This document shows, in pieces, positions 21,891-33,867 of a DNA stretch of 64,000 bases (its first letter is position 1; every line of letters begins with the position of its first letter). This DNA is from Echinarachnius parma (taxonomy: Eukaryota > Echinodermata > Echinoidea > Clypeasteroida > Echinarachniidae), in contig JBAMJV010009327.1 in assembly GCA_037951105.1 (NCBI GenBank), positions 28,664-92,663 of the forward strand. Reading direction: 5' to 3'. The notes under the pieces were generated by a model. The model was not told the origin of the DNA and searched no databases. It saw only the letters and a program-made list of their open reading frames with translations. The position numbers were made by a program, and so were the translations under genes.

Positions 21891-23685
21891 TGTTCAGGCT
21901 CCTTGACTACTAGGTGTATGTCGCCTTCTCTGATCCTCGACAGTATTATGCGAGTGAACAGAGGGGTGCGTACCCCGAAAGCCTAAGAAACGTACTTTGA
22001 GGGCTGGTAAGACGGCATCATGTGACAGGGGAGGGATCAGTGTTGCTAATTACATTTGGACAGTGGTGCGATCGCCCAATTGTATGTATTCTCAAGCCAT
22101 GGAGATATATTTAGGATATCTAGATGTAGCTCCTGGCCATGCCTCGATAATTCTTTTATGCCTTGAAGATTTGTCAAAAAAAACCTATTATTTATATTAT
22201 GTGTGAAAAAAAAAGAGAAAATAGACAAAATAAATGCATACTTGTATATATAAATGCATAGAAATTTAATTTTAAATTAAAAAAAATGTATGGTAGTTGG
22301 CGACAATAGTCACCATTGACTAATCGCCATAAAAATTAAATAACAACAACAACGAATCGCCGGGGAATCTATTGTCTACAAACCTACGCGTGAATAGCAT
22401 TGGCGCACTTGAAAATGGTTGGCCCGTATGGAACCAGGAAATAGTAGTGGTGGAAATTAATTGCTTTGTTTATGAATTACACAACCCTTTGCAAAATGTT
22501 GGGTATCTATTTGATATCACAAAACGGTACCAAAACATATAATAATGTGTTGTTCTTTGCCTGGTGGTCCTCTTTAAGACAATTTTACGCCGAAACAATT
22601 AGTACTTATATTTTGTCCATTTAAAGTTTTAAACGTATTGAATACAGCAGATACGGTTTATCTACAATTTTAAAACAAAACATTTCAAAAGCGAAAAGCC
22701 TTTCAAGCTATACAAAAAATAACCCTACCTCTAACTCCATGCTGTCTACAGTACAAACATGTCACACCGTTCATGAATATTTGTTAACTGGCTTCTTTTA
22801 AATGATCGGTTTTGTTTTTCTTTTTAAATGAGTGGGCAGTTTTTCTACAAGAGAACCCTCGCAGAGTACTCAATCGATAAGCCGGTCAATTGAAAAGAAG
22901 ACGAGAGGCTAAGTCCCTTTGAGGTCTCGTTACCACGCTGATCAATAACTTTCACTGGTTCAGTGATCAGGGGCCGTGTAAGGATTGTTGTATGCTTTGC
23001 ATGAAAGTAATAGAGGGGCTATGCAATATTGTGTTACGTGGCATATGATTAACTCAACTGCGGAAGCTTTTGGTCTTTTAATATCAGCTGTGTGTAGAGC
23101 GTATTGTATATATATCTGTTACTCATCGCCTGTGACAGTTATTGCATGTGGGTGGATCTTAAATTGGATATATTTTTGCTATCGTGGACTTGATAGACAA
23201 GGAAAACGTTTCTTTTCTATCAAAATAAGAACGTTAAACAATCTACGATCGGGTGTAATTACAATTAGACAGGCTTCAATCTTAAAGTTGACATAACGTA
23301 CCTAACTGGAAAAGATTTTGCATTTGTGACGGTACTGGACGCAATGGGAATGCCTCGTTTATAATGATGATGTTATTATAAATAAAAGATAAATGGCGTC
23401 AATGTACTTACGCATGCTGTGGATCACCATCATAACTGGCAGATTGGAGCGAAAAGGAAGACTTCAAGACTAGACTTTAGCTGGATATCGTCGTATAATA
23501 ACCATCTTTTTAGTCAGTGTAAGTCATTCGAATTGTACCACATACTAACATAATAGTGATATTAATGCTTTGTCCAGGACAAACAAACTTTGAATTAAAA
23601 TTGTACCATCTTCATTGCTGTTAGATTACACATCCGAAGCGCAATCGAGTTCAGAAGAACATTATTTTGTAATGGGTGTAAAAAC
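21891..23685. other. No gene recognised
   Basis: Short open frames only. No splice-supported exon, RNA gene or repeat pair found. Confidence 0.45.
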
Positions 23686-23689
23686 TCTT

Positions 23690-23805
23690 GACACTGCTGA
23701 TTGTGAATAATTCAAAAAATAACAAATTAATTATTTCCATATTGAAGCAGAAGATAGTTGAAAGTGTAAATTGTATATGGATGTGGTCTTATTTCATAAT
23801 TCACT
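23690..23805 (+). repeat. Short dispersed repeat, copy 1 (copy 2 at 30,240-30,360)
   Basis: TTGTGAATAATT ... TCCATATTGAAG ... AAGTGTAAATT ... CATAATTCAC recurs in the same order and orientation at 30,240-30,360. Confidence 0.55.
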
Positions 23806-25679
23806 CTCAATTTCACACAATCAATAATTTCAAAAGTAGATTTCAAAAGTGTGTTTAAACAATATTTACAAATTGAGAAACTGTGTGCAATTTAATGAGT
23901 GTGCATCACAGTGCCTTTTTTCCACCTGGATATGAAAAGGCTTGCCTAAGATATGCAGGGTTATGCATTGTCAGCTAAACCATGAATAGTTGCTACATGT
24001 AAGGACTGTATTTCAATAGTATAGATCAAGTGCAACTAGATGGTCGGGTAGACAATAACATTGTATTGGGAAGAGCCCACACACAAGCCATTTTGTTAGG
24101 TCACTTTGACTTAGCCGCCCCATCTACCTTTGCTGCTTCTGTCCTGCTTCTTCCCCCCTCTGACTATTACCTGCCATGCCCGGAACCTTCTCCATGTTTG
24201 TATCCTTTCCTTTATTCGTAATATACATGCAACTCGTCTCAGGCTGCTTGATAATCCATCATAAGTGCTCCATCGTTTACAGTGTGATCGCCGATACTAC
24301 CGGAGGAAGAAGAAGAAGAAGAAGAAGGTACACTTTCGCGTACCATGGACGTCCACACAGCTTCTCATTTTTGTACATAATAGTAAGGGTTCATTTATGC
24401 TTACCGTATTAACATGAACCAATATTTTGTTTTGACAAATCTGATTCTGATACATTTTGACTAATTTTAATTTCCATGACCAAGTAATTTGATTTGTTAA
24501 AGTTTATTTATCTATCTATTTATTTTGTTGTTGTTATAACATGACACTTGTAAGTTGTTTTCTATCATACCTGTAATATTTTACCCAAAATAATGGGAAG
24601 AAAATAGATGTTGGAAGATTGAGGTTCCTTGACTTGTATTCACTGCTTATGAATAGCATATATAGTACCAGTGTATGTATATATTTGGACTGGGAATGTA
24701 CTCTTGTGCATTTAGTATTTTGTTCCATTATGACAAGTATATCAATTATGTAAGATGAATAAGTTACACATTTTAATGATCATGATTCTATTCATACATA
24801 AGCTTATGTTTGTCTATGTTATGTTTAAAAACAAAGAAAACAAATCATCAGAGGCAAGTAATAGGGAAGTTGATTGTATGTCTGGTTTACATGCTTTGTA
24901 TGAATCAATGAAACAGTACAACATGATATTAAATATTTGAATATTTGTTGTATGAATTATGATAATTTTGTATTGCTAACTGGGGAAACCTCTTTATAAC
25001 AAGGTAGTCGGGACTATCGATTTTACCTCGTTATAACCGGAATCTCGCTATAACCGAGATTCTTTTCAATAGCCAGAAAATGTTACCTCATTTATAAGAA
25101 TGTTTGTTCTTTATGCGTCTACTTAATCTATGCATTACTTCTACTGTTTTGTATTTTGCCCAATTACCAGAATTTCCAGTGATTTTCATTTCATTGAGAT
25201 AGATAAAATAAGATCATAAAGATTTTACTAAATATGGAAAATTTGACTTATCTCATTTTTTTTACAACTGTTCTTATCGTGCTCTAATATTAATTAATTT
25301 GGTGTGATAAATAAGTGCATTGTCTGGACTGGATTGTTTGTATCTTTGTGTACATGTATGTTTTGGTGTGGGTGTGTGTGTGTGTGTGTAAGAGAGAAAG
25401 ATAGATATGATAAGAGAGATAAGTTGTCGGTGTCTACATGGGTTTTTTTATTTTTTTTATTTTTTTTATTTATTGTATTATTATTTAAATTATTATTATA
25501 TATATTGCCAATGGGATGCTGAAGGATGATTTGAGTTGGGGAGTGTGCTGTGTGATGAATCGAATACCATTAGTCCTGATGCAAAAAAAAAAAAGCAAAA
25601 TAAAATAAATAAATACCAGTCTACCAAATTTCACAATCTCTCCATCTACCCTCTATTTCTCTCCTTTATTTATTTCCTC
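23806..25679. other. No gene recognised
   Basis: Contains a short GAA run near 24,305, a patch with repeated TCGNTATAACCGAGATT-like words near 25,000-25,070, TG and T-rich tracts near 25,370-25,500, and no supported gene. Confidence 0.45.
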
Positions 25680-25867
25680 AAAGGAAAAGTCCACCCTGAA
25701 AATAAGTTGGTTTTAATAGAAGCAGAAAATGTTTCATCACGGAAAATTAATAAATTATTTTAAAAATAGGCAATATATTTACAAGAAGAAATTTTTCACT
25801 GTCACGTTCCTCTCTTTAGTTATGCCATTATCTTAACTAACTTAGATTTAGGGTGGACTTTCCCTTT
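25680..25867. mobile_element. MITE with AAAGTCCACCCT termini
   Basis: AAAGGAAAAGTCCACCCT at the left is mirrored by AGGGTGGACTTTCCCTTT at the right, enclosing about 150 bp of AT-rich sequence. Target duplication not clear. Confidence 0.65.
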
Positions 25868-25944
25868 AGATAAAGACAAATATATTACAATCCATTCCAA
25901 GACAGACAGTAACTAGGAGAATAGCCTTTTCCCGGCGTAAAATT

Positions 25945-26560
25945 AAACTAGATTCATGCTGAGGGCGATTGCATTATGCCTCCATGCCACCTTTTGTAGC
26001 CGACCCGTGCCCCGCAGCTCAGGCGACACTAGCCTGATGATCTTCGTTAGCCGAAGTGCTAGTGCCGTATCGGTCTCTTTTCGTTAAATTATTTATCAAC
26101 TTCTAATGTGTTTTTGGTAAATTTTCAAGGTGGTACTCATTCCTTATCTATTTCGGAATTAATTCCTATAAATGAATTAATTTACTGTGAGTTTAGTTTC
26201 CATGTAAACAACAAAATCCAGATAAAGTACGTGTCATTACATCGCATCAAAACAAACTTTTCGCACAACGATAAAACAAGCGATCTGATTGGCCCTAGCT
26301 TATGGGACACTGTTACGTTCTAATGAGAGATGCACTGGGATTGGATTATTTTTCAGAGAGTGTTACAACACAAAATTCCAAGTTTTTTCTACTTTTTGAA
26401 AAAATGCGCACTTTTTGAGCTTGACGAGTTATGAATTTGTGTTCAGTGAATTTTTCACTACCCACATGCCAAAATTCAGGTAGATACGAGATTTGAAGCA
26501 CGAAAGTCAAGAAATAAGGCGATTTTCACGGTTCGGCCCGCGGTCTAATACTAGACCTAG
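25945..26560 (-). repeat. Dispersed repeat family B, copy 2
   Basis: Shares GGCGATTGCATTATGCCTC with 340-360. The CCAAT-pair region (26,250-26,400) matches 1-170 in inverted orientation, and GATTTGAAGCACGA...CGGCCCGCGGTCTA near 26,490-26,545 matches 32,500-32,545 directly. Confidence 0.6.
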
Positions 26561-26647
26561 CTACTCGAATCTTCCATCACACCAATATATACGTAACATG
26601 TACGTACATTACACAGGCTAGCGGATATCATGCAGTCGTGCTTGCAT

Positions 26648-26718
26648 GTATACGGTACGAGTATCGTACACGTACCAACGTAGGTACGTGTACGGTACTC
26701 GTACATAATATGTATACA
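26648..26718. other. Hairpin of CGTAC words
   Basis: Arms GTACGAGTATCGTACACGTACC-like (22 nt, one mismatch) around a 6-nt loop AACGTA, flanked by GTATAC on both sides. Function unknown. Confidence 0.65.
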
Positions 26719-26739
26719 TGCGCAATGCATGCGGCAATA

Positions 26740-26965
26740 ATGATCTGGTAATTCGCGCGCAAGAATCGGGATCCCGCGGCCCGCCGCTTAGAGGTCCGCT
26801 GCGTCGGGACGATTCCTCTCCACAGCTGTTGACAGCTGATCGGGAAGCCGCGGCGTACCGCTAGGAACGATCAAACCCACAGATTCGAATACGAATACGC
26901 GCTATAATCGTCCCAAGCGGGATCCGCGGTAGGACGATAGTGATCAATTTGACGTCTCCCTAAAG
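26740..26965 (+). repeat. GC-rich block shared with about 33,085-33,290
   Basis: CCCAAGCGGGATCC followed by AGTGAT-AATTTGACG is common to both places. Together with the preceding copy of repeat B it forms a direct duplication of about 1 kb in diverged form. CpG-rich compared with the surroundings. Confidence 0.5.
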
Positions 26966-27051
26966 CACAGTAGACTATAATAGTAGCTGCGCTATATAAA
27001 TGGTCATGTTAGTACTAGTATTTATGTTTGCTGCACTCGTTCCTTTCGAAA

Positions 27052-27500
27052 GGTCTGAAGAAGAAGAAGAAGAAGAGAAGAAGAAGAAGAAGAAGAAGAA
27101 GAAAGAAGAAGAAGAAGAAGAAGAAGAAGAAGAAGAAGAAGAAGAAGAAGAAGAAGAAGAAGAAGAAGAGAAGAAGAAGAAGAAGAAGAAGGAAGAAGAA
27201 GAAGAAGAAGAAGAAGAAGAAGAAGAAGAAGAAGAAGAAGAAGAAGAAGAAGAAGAAGAAGAAGAGAAGAAGAAGAAGAAGAAGAAGAAGAAGAGAAGAA
27301 GAAGAAGAAGAAGAAGAAGAAGAAGAAGAAGAAGAAGAAGAAGAAGAAGAAGAAGAAGAAGAAGAAGAAGAAGAAGAAGAAGAAGAAGAAGAAGAAGAAG
27401 AAGAAGAAGAAGAAGAAGAAGAAGAAGAAGAAGAGAGGAGGAGGAGGAGGAGGAGGAAGGAGGAGGAGGAGGAGGAGGAGGAGGAGAAGGAGAAGGAAGG
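27052..27500. repeat. About 440-bp uninterrupted purine tract, (GAA)n then (GGA)n
   Basis: From about 27,058 to 27,499 the plus strand is only A and G, mostly GAA triplets with a few slipped G or A, changing to GGA near 27,435. All long open frames here are translations of the triplet. Such mirror-symmetric purine tracts can form triplex DNA. Confidence 0.97.
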
Positions 27501-28240
27501 ATAATTTGCAACTGTGCAATCCGATTTGTAATACGAAGAATTTTAGAATACGAAGAAGTTGAGACTCCGGGGTGTTCATAATTATACTTCCACCCTAGCA
27601 TCCAAAATATACTTAGAATGGAACTATAAAGCTAGTGCGGTTTTATGAATTATAGGTCCAGGCCTTTCAATGGGTGGTCCTATTTGGGCCATTTGGGGTA
27701 TACGCTGTCAGATCTTGGTACTGTATTTACCAAAACTGATTTTGATAGGTGTGGTTCTGTTATAAAATCAAAGAAATAAGGCAACAACATATGGAATATA
27801 TAATATAAGATATTCTTTTAATCCGAGCACCCAGCTCTAAATATCTATCAAATCTCAATAAACCATCATTGGTTAAAGGGTTAACATACACTGAATGTAC
27901 AAATAGGCTTTATCACATGAATTCACATACTGAGCAGTTATAGACAATGTTATAATCATCTTGTTTTCAAATGATCACGATTATTGATCCAATCTTATTC
28001 TGGAAATAATTGGTCAATCCAAACAAAGCATAAAACAAAGTAATTTAATTACAGACATAATCGTTCACAAACTAGAACAAAACAATAATAAGTAATCGTA
28101 TCAAATTAACGAACTGAACAAAGCATAACTATCATGGCGCCATTAATCACAAAATAATAATCAGAGATAGTTCAGTTATCACTATTATTTCTATTATGGG
28201 GATAAATTAATGGGTGGATAGCACCTTAAAGTTCAGTTGT
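27501..28240. other. No gene recognised
   Basis: Unique-looking AT-rich sequence, no supported feature. Confidence 0.5.
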
Positions 28241-28242
28241 TG

Positions 28243-29135
28243 CCATAGGCGCCGGAAGTGGAGGGGGGGGGGGGGGCAGGGGGGCGGCCGCCCCCCAATC
28301 CAAAAAGTGGGGGGGGGGGGCCAAAACTGCGTTTTTGCCCCCTCCCCCCCCCCCCAAAAAAAAAAAAAGCCCCCCCCCCCCCCCGAAAATAAATAAATAA
28401 ATACAATGTATAAGCTAAGACTTGTTAATTCTAACGTTCAAAAACCAATTTATACATCCATTTTAAGTAATTTCGCTGCGCGCTTCGCGCGCGAACAGAT
28501 CATCCCAGTATTTTGTAACTTGCGTATGGTCTGGGGTGAGTACTGTTTCTGTATTGGGCTACGTAGTTATTGCTCTGGCTGCTTGTGTGACGTGCACACG
28601 AATTGCACAATTTCAAGTATATAAATGCAAAATCCCCCCTCCCAAAACCCTCCCCCTCTGGCTCAGCCCCAGCCATTCTTGACTGTAGGCAATGTTGTGG
28701 GATCATACACAATGTGGCATATTTCTTAGTGTGTCAATTATTTGTTTTCTTCGTGAAAATATATTTAAAATTTCTGGTCGATCAAATCATAACACGCTTT
28801 CCCAGATACAGTTAATCTTAAGCCCGAATTTCTATCTAGGTATGCACCAGATTGCACCATTTTAAGTATATAAATGCAAATCTTCCCCGTGGGACGGGGA
28901 TACCCCCTCCCAAACCCTCCCCCTCTGGTCTCTGTGGACCCCCCCTCCCCCCCCCCACCCCCCCCCCCCCCCCCCCCCCCGCTCAGTCACTTCGCTCCCT
29001 CACAATGTCTCACTCTCACCTCTGGCAACCCTGTGAGTGTGTTGTTGGCATGAGCCCTACACAACAAAATCGTGAGCCCCCTTAGGTCTTTGCCCCCCCC
29101 CCCCCAATCCCAAACTGCTTCCGGCGCGCCTGTCG
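28243..29135 (+). mobile_element. TIR element F, copy 1 (GGCGCCGGAAG ends, internal monomers)
   Basis: Starts ATAGGCGCCGGAAGTGG and ends CTTCCGGCGCGCC, with G and C homopolymer runs next to each end. Two partial monomers (28,605-28,735 and 28,853-28,985) share AAGTATATAAATGCAAA and CCAAACCCTCCCCCTCTGG. An inverted copy occupies 34,131-35,062. No transposase. Confidence 0.6.
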
Positions 29136-29283
29136 ACTTGTAACATATTCATTCCACCTGTAGAAAACAAAGATACCACCATGGTACCAATGCTTGGTTA
29201 ATCCCTCTGATCATTAACGTCACCGCCGTGAAGAGTGAGGACAGCCAACTTTTTAAAACAATTATTATAAACCTTACATTTTA

Positions 29284-29396
29284 CCATGGGCGTAGATACT
29301 TACGTAATACCATTCATCAGGGGGGAGGGGTGTGAATGAATAGATCACCCCCCCCCCCTTGATGAATAGGTATCAATTACAGATCTACGCCCATGT
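29284..29396. mobile_element. Small hAT-like MITE with duplication ATTTTACC
   Basis: ATGGGCGTAGAT at the left and ATCTACGCCCATGT at the right. ATTTTACC lies immediately outside both ends. The centre has G and C runs around GATGAAT repeats. Confidence 0.65.
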
Positions 29397-29399
29397 ATT

Positions 29400-30235
29400 T
29401 TACCGCAAAAACGAGAACTGAATTGATGTTCTATGAAAAATGTAATAAATAATTGAATGATCATGCTGTATGAATATAAATTCTAAGACATGTTTGATAA
29501 GAGAAATGTTAACACATTTCTACAGATTTACTACCCGTCAATATCTTAATTGTCAAGGTTTCCGCACATTTTTTCCAGGAAATACTAATATTTATATATA
29601 TAAATACAGATTTAATACGTGTTTTCCTGTTTAATTGAATGGTGCATGTGTGTGGGATTTTGCGGAGGCACAATGGATATTGCTTTAACAAATGAAAAAC
29701 AACTTGTATGATTACTACTAGCTGATCCCAACACCATGCTCCTTTATCAGTTATGACTCGATGAGTCATCAGCGCGATATAATGAATTTATTATGAATGT
29801 AAATAGTGCATTTACTCGTACTTTTTATTTCCAATGTTTTTTTTCTTCACACTTTTGTCATAACTGTATTCTTTATTATGGTCGATGTAATTTATATTCG
29901 TATATTTATTTTTGTAAATTTGATATGTATCAGCCCTCAAGCTTATTTTTTTTCTTTCGCTCTTTTTAATTTATATTATATATTTCTGGTCAGTTATGTT
30001 TGAATTAATCAAATTGCGTAAAATAAACCTATTCAACTCAATTCAATTTAATTTTAATTATTTTCTTGTGCTTAATGACCATAATGGTTATGCTAGTTTA
30101 AAAGAATTATTGTATAAAACAAATGACAATTCATCATTCGGACATATTCGTTTACATGTAACATGTGAACAAAATATATACCCGACTGATTAATGTTATA
30201 TATCTCATACAGTACTTGGTGTTCAATACAATTCT
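29400..30235. other. No gene recognised
   Basis: Very AT-rich with chance open frames on both strands. Confidence 0.5.
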
Positions 30236-30239
30236 TGAG

Positions 30240-30360
30240 ACTTTTCATTGTGAATAATTATAATTGTATTATATGGCATGGATTCTATCCATATTGAAGA
30301 AGAAGACAGCTGAAAAGTGTAAATTTGTGTTGGGTGTTGTCTTGTTGCATAATTCACTTA
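30240..30360 (+). repeat. Short dispersed repeat, copy 2
   Basis: Partner of 23,690-23,805, same orientation, moderately diverged. Confidence 0.55.
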
Positions 30361-30784
30361 GCACTCTGGCTAGAATGGTACCCATTTACACATGGGTGTA
30401 ACATGGTAACCATAGATTAATATCTGCCTAAAGGACTATAGGTGAACCATCCATCTTAAAATGTTTGTTTACCAGTAGACTTTTTAAGGATATACTTAGC
30501 TCCATTGCAGATAATGCAATGCACTGGCAATATATTCAGTTTATAAGTCATGGCTGGTAGAGGGTTGATGTCCATGTGAAAAACTTGACCAAAGCAGTCT
30601 CTTTGGTACAGGGGAATCCTCACTTGCCGACACTTACTTGATACTTGATGAGGTAATCCCTTGATGCAGCTGCAAAGCTATACTTGGATGATGTGCTGGT
30701 GTGTCATCAGGAGGTGCCATAATACAATTTTCACTTTGCACATGTGTACAATAAAGATGCAAGAGTGAATGTGCAAGCAAAAAA

Positions 30785-31265
30785 TCAAGTATAGTGACAT
30801 TTAAACAATGTGGGAGGCTGGGAGCCCACGGGAGACTGCACTTCTCTAATGGTGGGTAATGCAGCCATTTGAAAGGTAGTCAGTCCTGTTATTTTGATGA
30901 CCGGCCCAGAGAGATGGTTCCAGACTCGTATAGTCCGTGGATACAAAAATGACACCTTGTCAATAGTAGATAATGGAACGGTGAACTTCAGGTTGTGATC
31001 GTGTCTTGAATAACAGTTGGCTTGGCGGACTTCTGGTGGGAAAGGCATGTGGCCTGGCCTAGCTGATGATGGATCTTGTAAAAGAGTGTGCACTGTGCAA
31101 GGAGTCACCGGACGTGTAGTCGGTCCCACCCACATCTACAATATTTTGTAAATGGTCCTGATAGGACGGTCCCACCCAAGGGCTGTCACGAGCGAGGAAG
31201 ATGTGGTGGATCTTGAATTGCTGATCAAGTCTTGCTGGCTCTTCTTGGGGCTATTCGGTAAATAG
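30785..31265 (-). pseudogene. LINE reverse transcriptase, C-terminal remnant
   Basis: The minus strand encodes SSLVTALGWD near 31,190, then after a stop a frame with ARPGHMPFPPEVRQANCYSR, HDHNLKFTVPLSTIDKVSF and LYPRTIRVWNHLSGPV. The pattern R..H...F..P..TDKV.FLYPRTI..WN.LP is the standard tail of Jockey/CR1/RTE-type LINE proteins. Only the end of ORF2 is present, with an internal stop. It is a different LINE family from the one at 9.7-10.5 kb by residue pattern. Confidence 0.7.
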
Positions 31266-31269
31266 CTGT

Positions 31270-31904
31270 GTCTTCTCAGCATCTGTGGGTTTTAACAAGG
31301 AGAAGGGAGAAAAGAAAATTAAAACCAATTTCATCAAAGTCATTCTAAATATGAAAATCTATTACTAGTCATTAGGTGATTTCAGGTAGATAGTTGAAGT
31401 CGGTGTTGGTGTTGAGAACGTGGATCAAGCTACTGAACCGAGCTCCAACACCGATGGTAATAATAGAAAGATGATACTGTTCACCTTAATCATGTCATGG
31501 ATAGCTCAACACCGATTGGACGTCATGCCTTTATGTGATCCTCTCACAATTTGTACGCGAAAAGGTTAGTAAACAAAAGTGAAATCAGTGAGAAAAGGCA
31601 TTTAAATTTCAACAGGTAGGACATAAAATTTTAAATCATACTGTCAAACCAAAATAGAATATATATCAATCATATCCAAGGATTTTCAGTAATTTGTGAT
31701 GTTGTCATTTGGTTCGTGATCTTGAGATTACCAACACTAACATCGAGCTCGAAATCACAAATTTCACTAGGGATTAGAATTAGGAAGTTCTCCTTTTTCA
31801 TGTTTTTGTTCGAGTGCAATTTTATTTCGGGAAAATGGGAATACTTTTCAAGTTTCATTTGATGAAGTCGTAGAGCTAGATATGTTCATATTATAACGGG
31901 AACT
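31270..31904. other. No gene recognised
   Basis: AT-rich. A 62-codon minus-strand frame at 31,670-31,858 has no recognisable features. Confidence 0.45.
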
Positions 31905-31907
31905 TAC

Positions 31908-32265
31908 CAGCCAGTTCCGGATGTCTTAGAGTTACAGTCATCTTCTTCTTCTTCGGGTTAATCTGCCTTCTTCAATCTGGACTCTGGAGATTCGTGTTCA
32001 GTATAGCCATGAATGACTTGTCCCACACATTCACTTCCGTGTAATGTACATCGCTGCAACCTCACTTTCCAACCTCTTTTCCAAAGTTATCAATTTAGCT
32101 GCACACTCCTTGCACTTTTCATAGTTTTTATCACTAGATGGTATACACTTGTTTAGAGTGTCGATGACATGTATGGGACAGAAGTCGGATTTACTTGCCT
32201 CGAAACTTTCCGTCGCACTCGACTCGAACGCAATAGTAGCAGCCAGTGATTGTTGTTTGGGTTTG
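31908..32265 (-). CDS. Possible 5' exon of an unidentified minus-strand gene
   Basis: Two things can be seen. First, an open frame of about 75 codons (about 32,250 down to 32,025) reads protein-like: FCPIHVIDTLNKCIPSSDKN then YEKCKECAAKLITLEKRL, with paired cysteines followed by a heptad-like stretch. It has no Met near its start and ends in a stop. Second, downstream of that stop an ATG begins MTVTLRHPELAG and runs straight into a strong donor, CTG|GTAAGT, at about 31,907. CCAAT boxes lie upstream at 32,284-32,345, inside repeat B. No next exon was found before the LINE tail at 31.26 kb. It may be a host gene start, an upstream open frame, or a transposon ORF1. Function unknown. Confidence 0.25.
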
Positions 32266-32269
32266 TTTA

Positions 32270-32560
32270 CATATTAGCGCATGATGAAACAAAGAGCGTG
32301 ATTGGTCAGTCCACAAATCACGTTATGAGCAACGTACTGTGATTGGTCATTCTTACCGTCGAAACTGACAAATATTGGCAATTTTTTTTTGGTTTTTTCC
32401 ATATTTTCAGAAAATGTGCAGGTTTTATTCTTGACGAGTTTCAGGTATGATTTCAATACTATTTTTACACAAGTCGACAAAAAACTAGCTAGATACAAGA
32501 TTTGAAGCACGAGATGAAACGATAATGGACCTCGGCCCGCGGTCTATATAGAGCCACCAA
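32270..32560 (-). repeat. Dispersed repeat family B, copy 3
   Basis: Two ATTGGTCA/CCAATCAC motifs about 45 bp apart correspond to the CCAAT pair of copies 1 and 2. TAGATACAAGATTTGAAGCACGA and CGGCCCGCGGTCTATA match copy 2. Confidence 0.55.
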
Positions 32561-32899
32561 ATCATACTCAGAAATCAGAATGCCCTGCATATGCTATACG
32601 CTAATCTCTGCTGGAGTGCGGCCCGGAGTGCGGGGCCAGACATTATCAGATCAATCTATCTCGATCTCATCATCACATTCATGACGAAATCTTGAACGTG
32701 ACAGTCATCCGCAATCCGACAATACTTCCCTTGCCCTTGGTTTGCTCCGAGCCGACATATTATCTTGGCTAGAGTAGACGTTAGTCTTTTACACAAACGA
32801 GTCAATATACAAACAAATCTGGGTAGCGTTAAATACATACCTTATTTCAAAAAAGGCTGAAAATTGACCAGAGCTAGAGTTAGTTGCGTCAGCTGTTGA

Positions 32900-33290
32900 T
32901 GTTATGTTACCTGAGGGCCAGGGGGATCACGCTAACAATAACAGCATCGACAGGCCAGGCCCAGGGCGCGGCATAGTAGCTAGGCCGCGGTAGGCCATGC
33001 ATGAGCTAGACAAAGTGTGTACGTCCAATTACTATCATACGCACGTGAAACCACCGACGTACGTACGTACGGTGGCGGGGCCCTGGGCGCGGCATCCCGC
33101 GGCGGAACGATATCGTTCCCCCGCGGTAAGACCATGCATGTACATTCCCGTCCTCCTGCAGGGGACCGGGGGAAACAAATTGGTTTCAAGCGTTCTGCGG
33201 TATACTGCGGCCCGCCGATCGGCCAGACTCGGGCCCAAGCGGGATCCTGCAGCGGGGCGGCAGTGATGAATTTGACGCCTTCCCTTAATG
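32900..33290 (+). repeat. GC-rich block with internal direct repeat
   Basis: GGCCCAGGGCGCGGCAT...CGCGGTAGGCCATGCATG (32,958-33,003) is repeated as GGCCCTGGGCGCGGCAT...CGCGGTAAGACCATGCATG (33,078-33,140). (ACGT)n at 33,057-33,071. The end matches 26,915-26,965. CpG-rich but without a recognisable exon. Confidence 0.55.
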
Positions 33291-33587
33291 ATTATAATTA
33301 ACCATGGTCATCAAGTACATTTCAAACTCACACAAATGATATGTATATTCAATACAATACATGGTTATACAGATGGTTACAAACAAATGTTAGAGTATGT
33401 GAGTGCATAATATGGGACAAATAACACTCTGATAAATTTAATTAAAATTGTCCGTCTGGTCAGGAAAAGATTATCATATTATGAAGCTGAAACGAAATGT
33501 GACTGTGATGATGTATTAAAACATTTTAAATAATTAGAAACTAAATGTTAACAGGGTATATGTACATTGAATATAAACAAAATGAAA

Positions 33588-33662
33588 TGCTCCGGTTGGA
33601 CTCGATCCTGCAACCTTCGGATTCTTATATAAACCGATGCTCAACCTTCCTAACCTTCCATG
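33588..33662 (-). ncRNA. Decayed tRNA-like sequence
   Basis: On the minus strand GGTTGAGCATCGG resembles an A-box/D-arm region, and GGATCGAGTCC is one base from a B-box/T-arm consensus, followed by CAACCGGAGC. The anticodon arm does not fold well, so this is a relic or chance rather than a working tRNA. Confidence 0.3.
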
Positions 33663-33867
33663 TGATTGTAGTCAATTTTGTCGAACCATGATTTGGATAT
33701 GAACATAAATACATGACAATTTAATTTTTAAAAAATGGAAATAAAGTATAGAAATCTTTCTAAACTTTCGTGGACGTACCTGGCCAATGGAAGGGTCAAG
33801 AGCACTGTGAATTGTCTTAATCACCCAATCTGCTTAATTCCATGTAATTATGATGAACCGCGATGAT

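Noticed and set aside
27000-27601. Open frames of 158-208 codons on both strands
   Set aside because: They are translations of the GAA/GGA microsatellite in every frame, without any non-repeat protein sequence.
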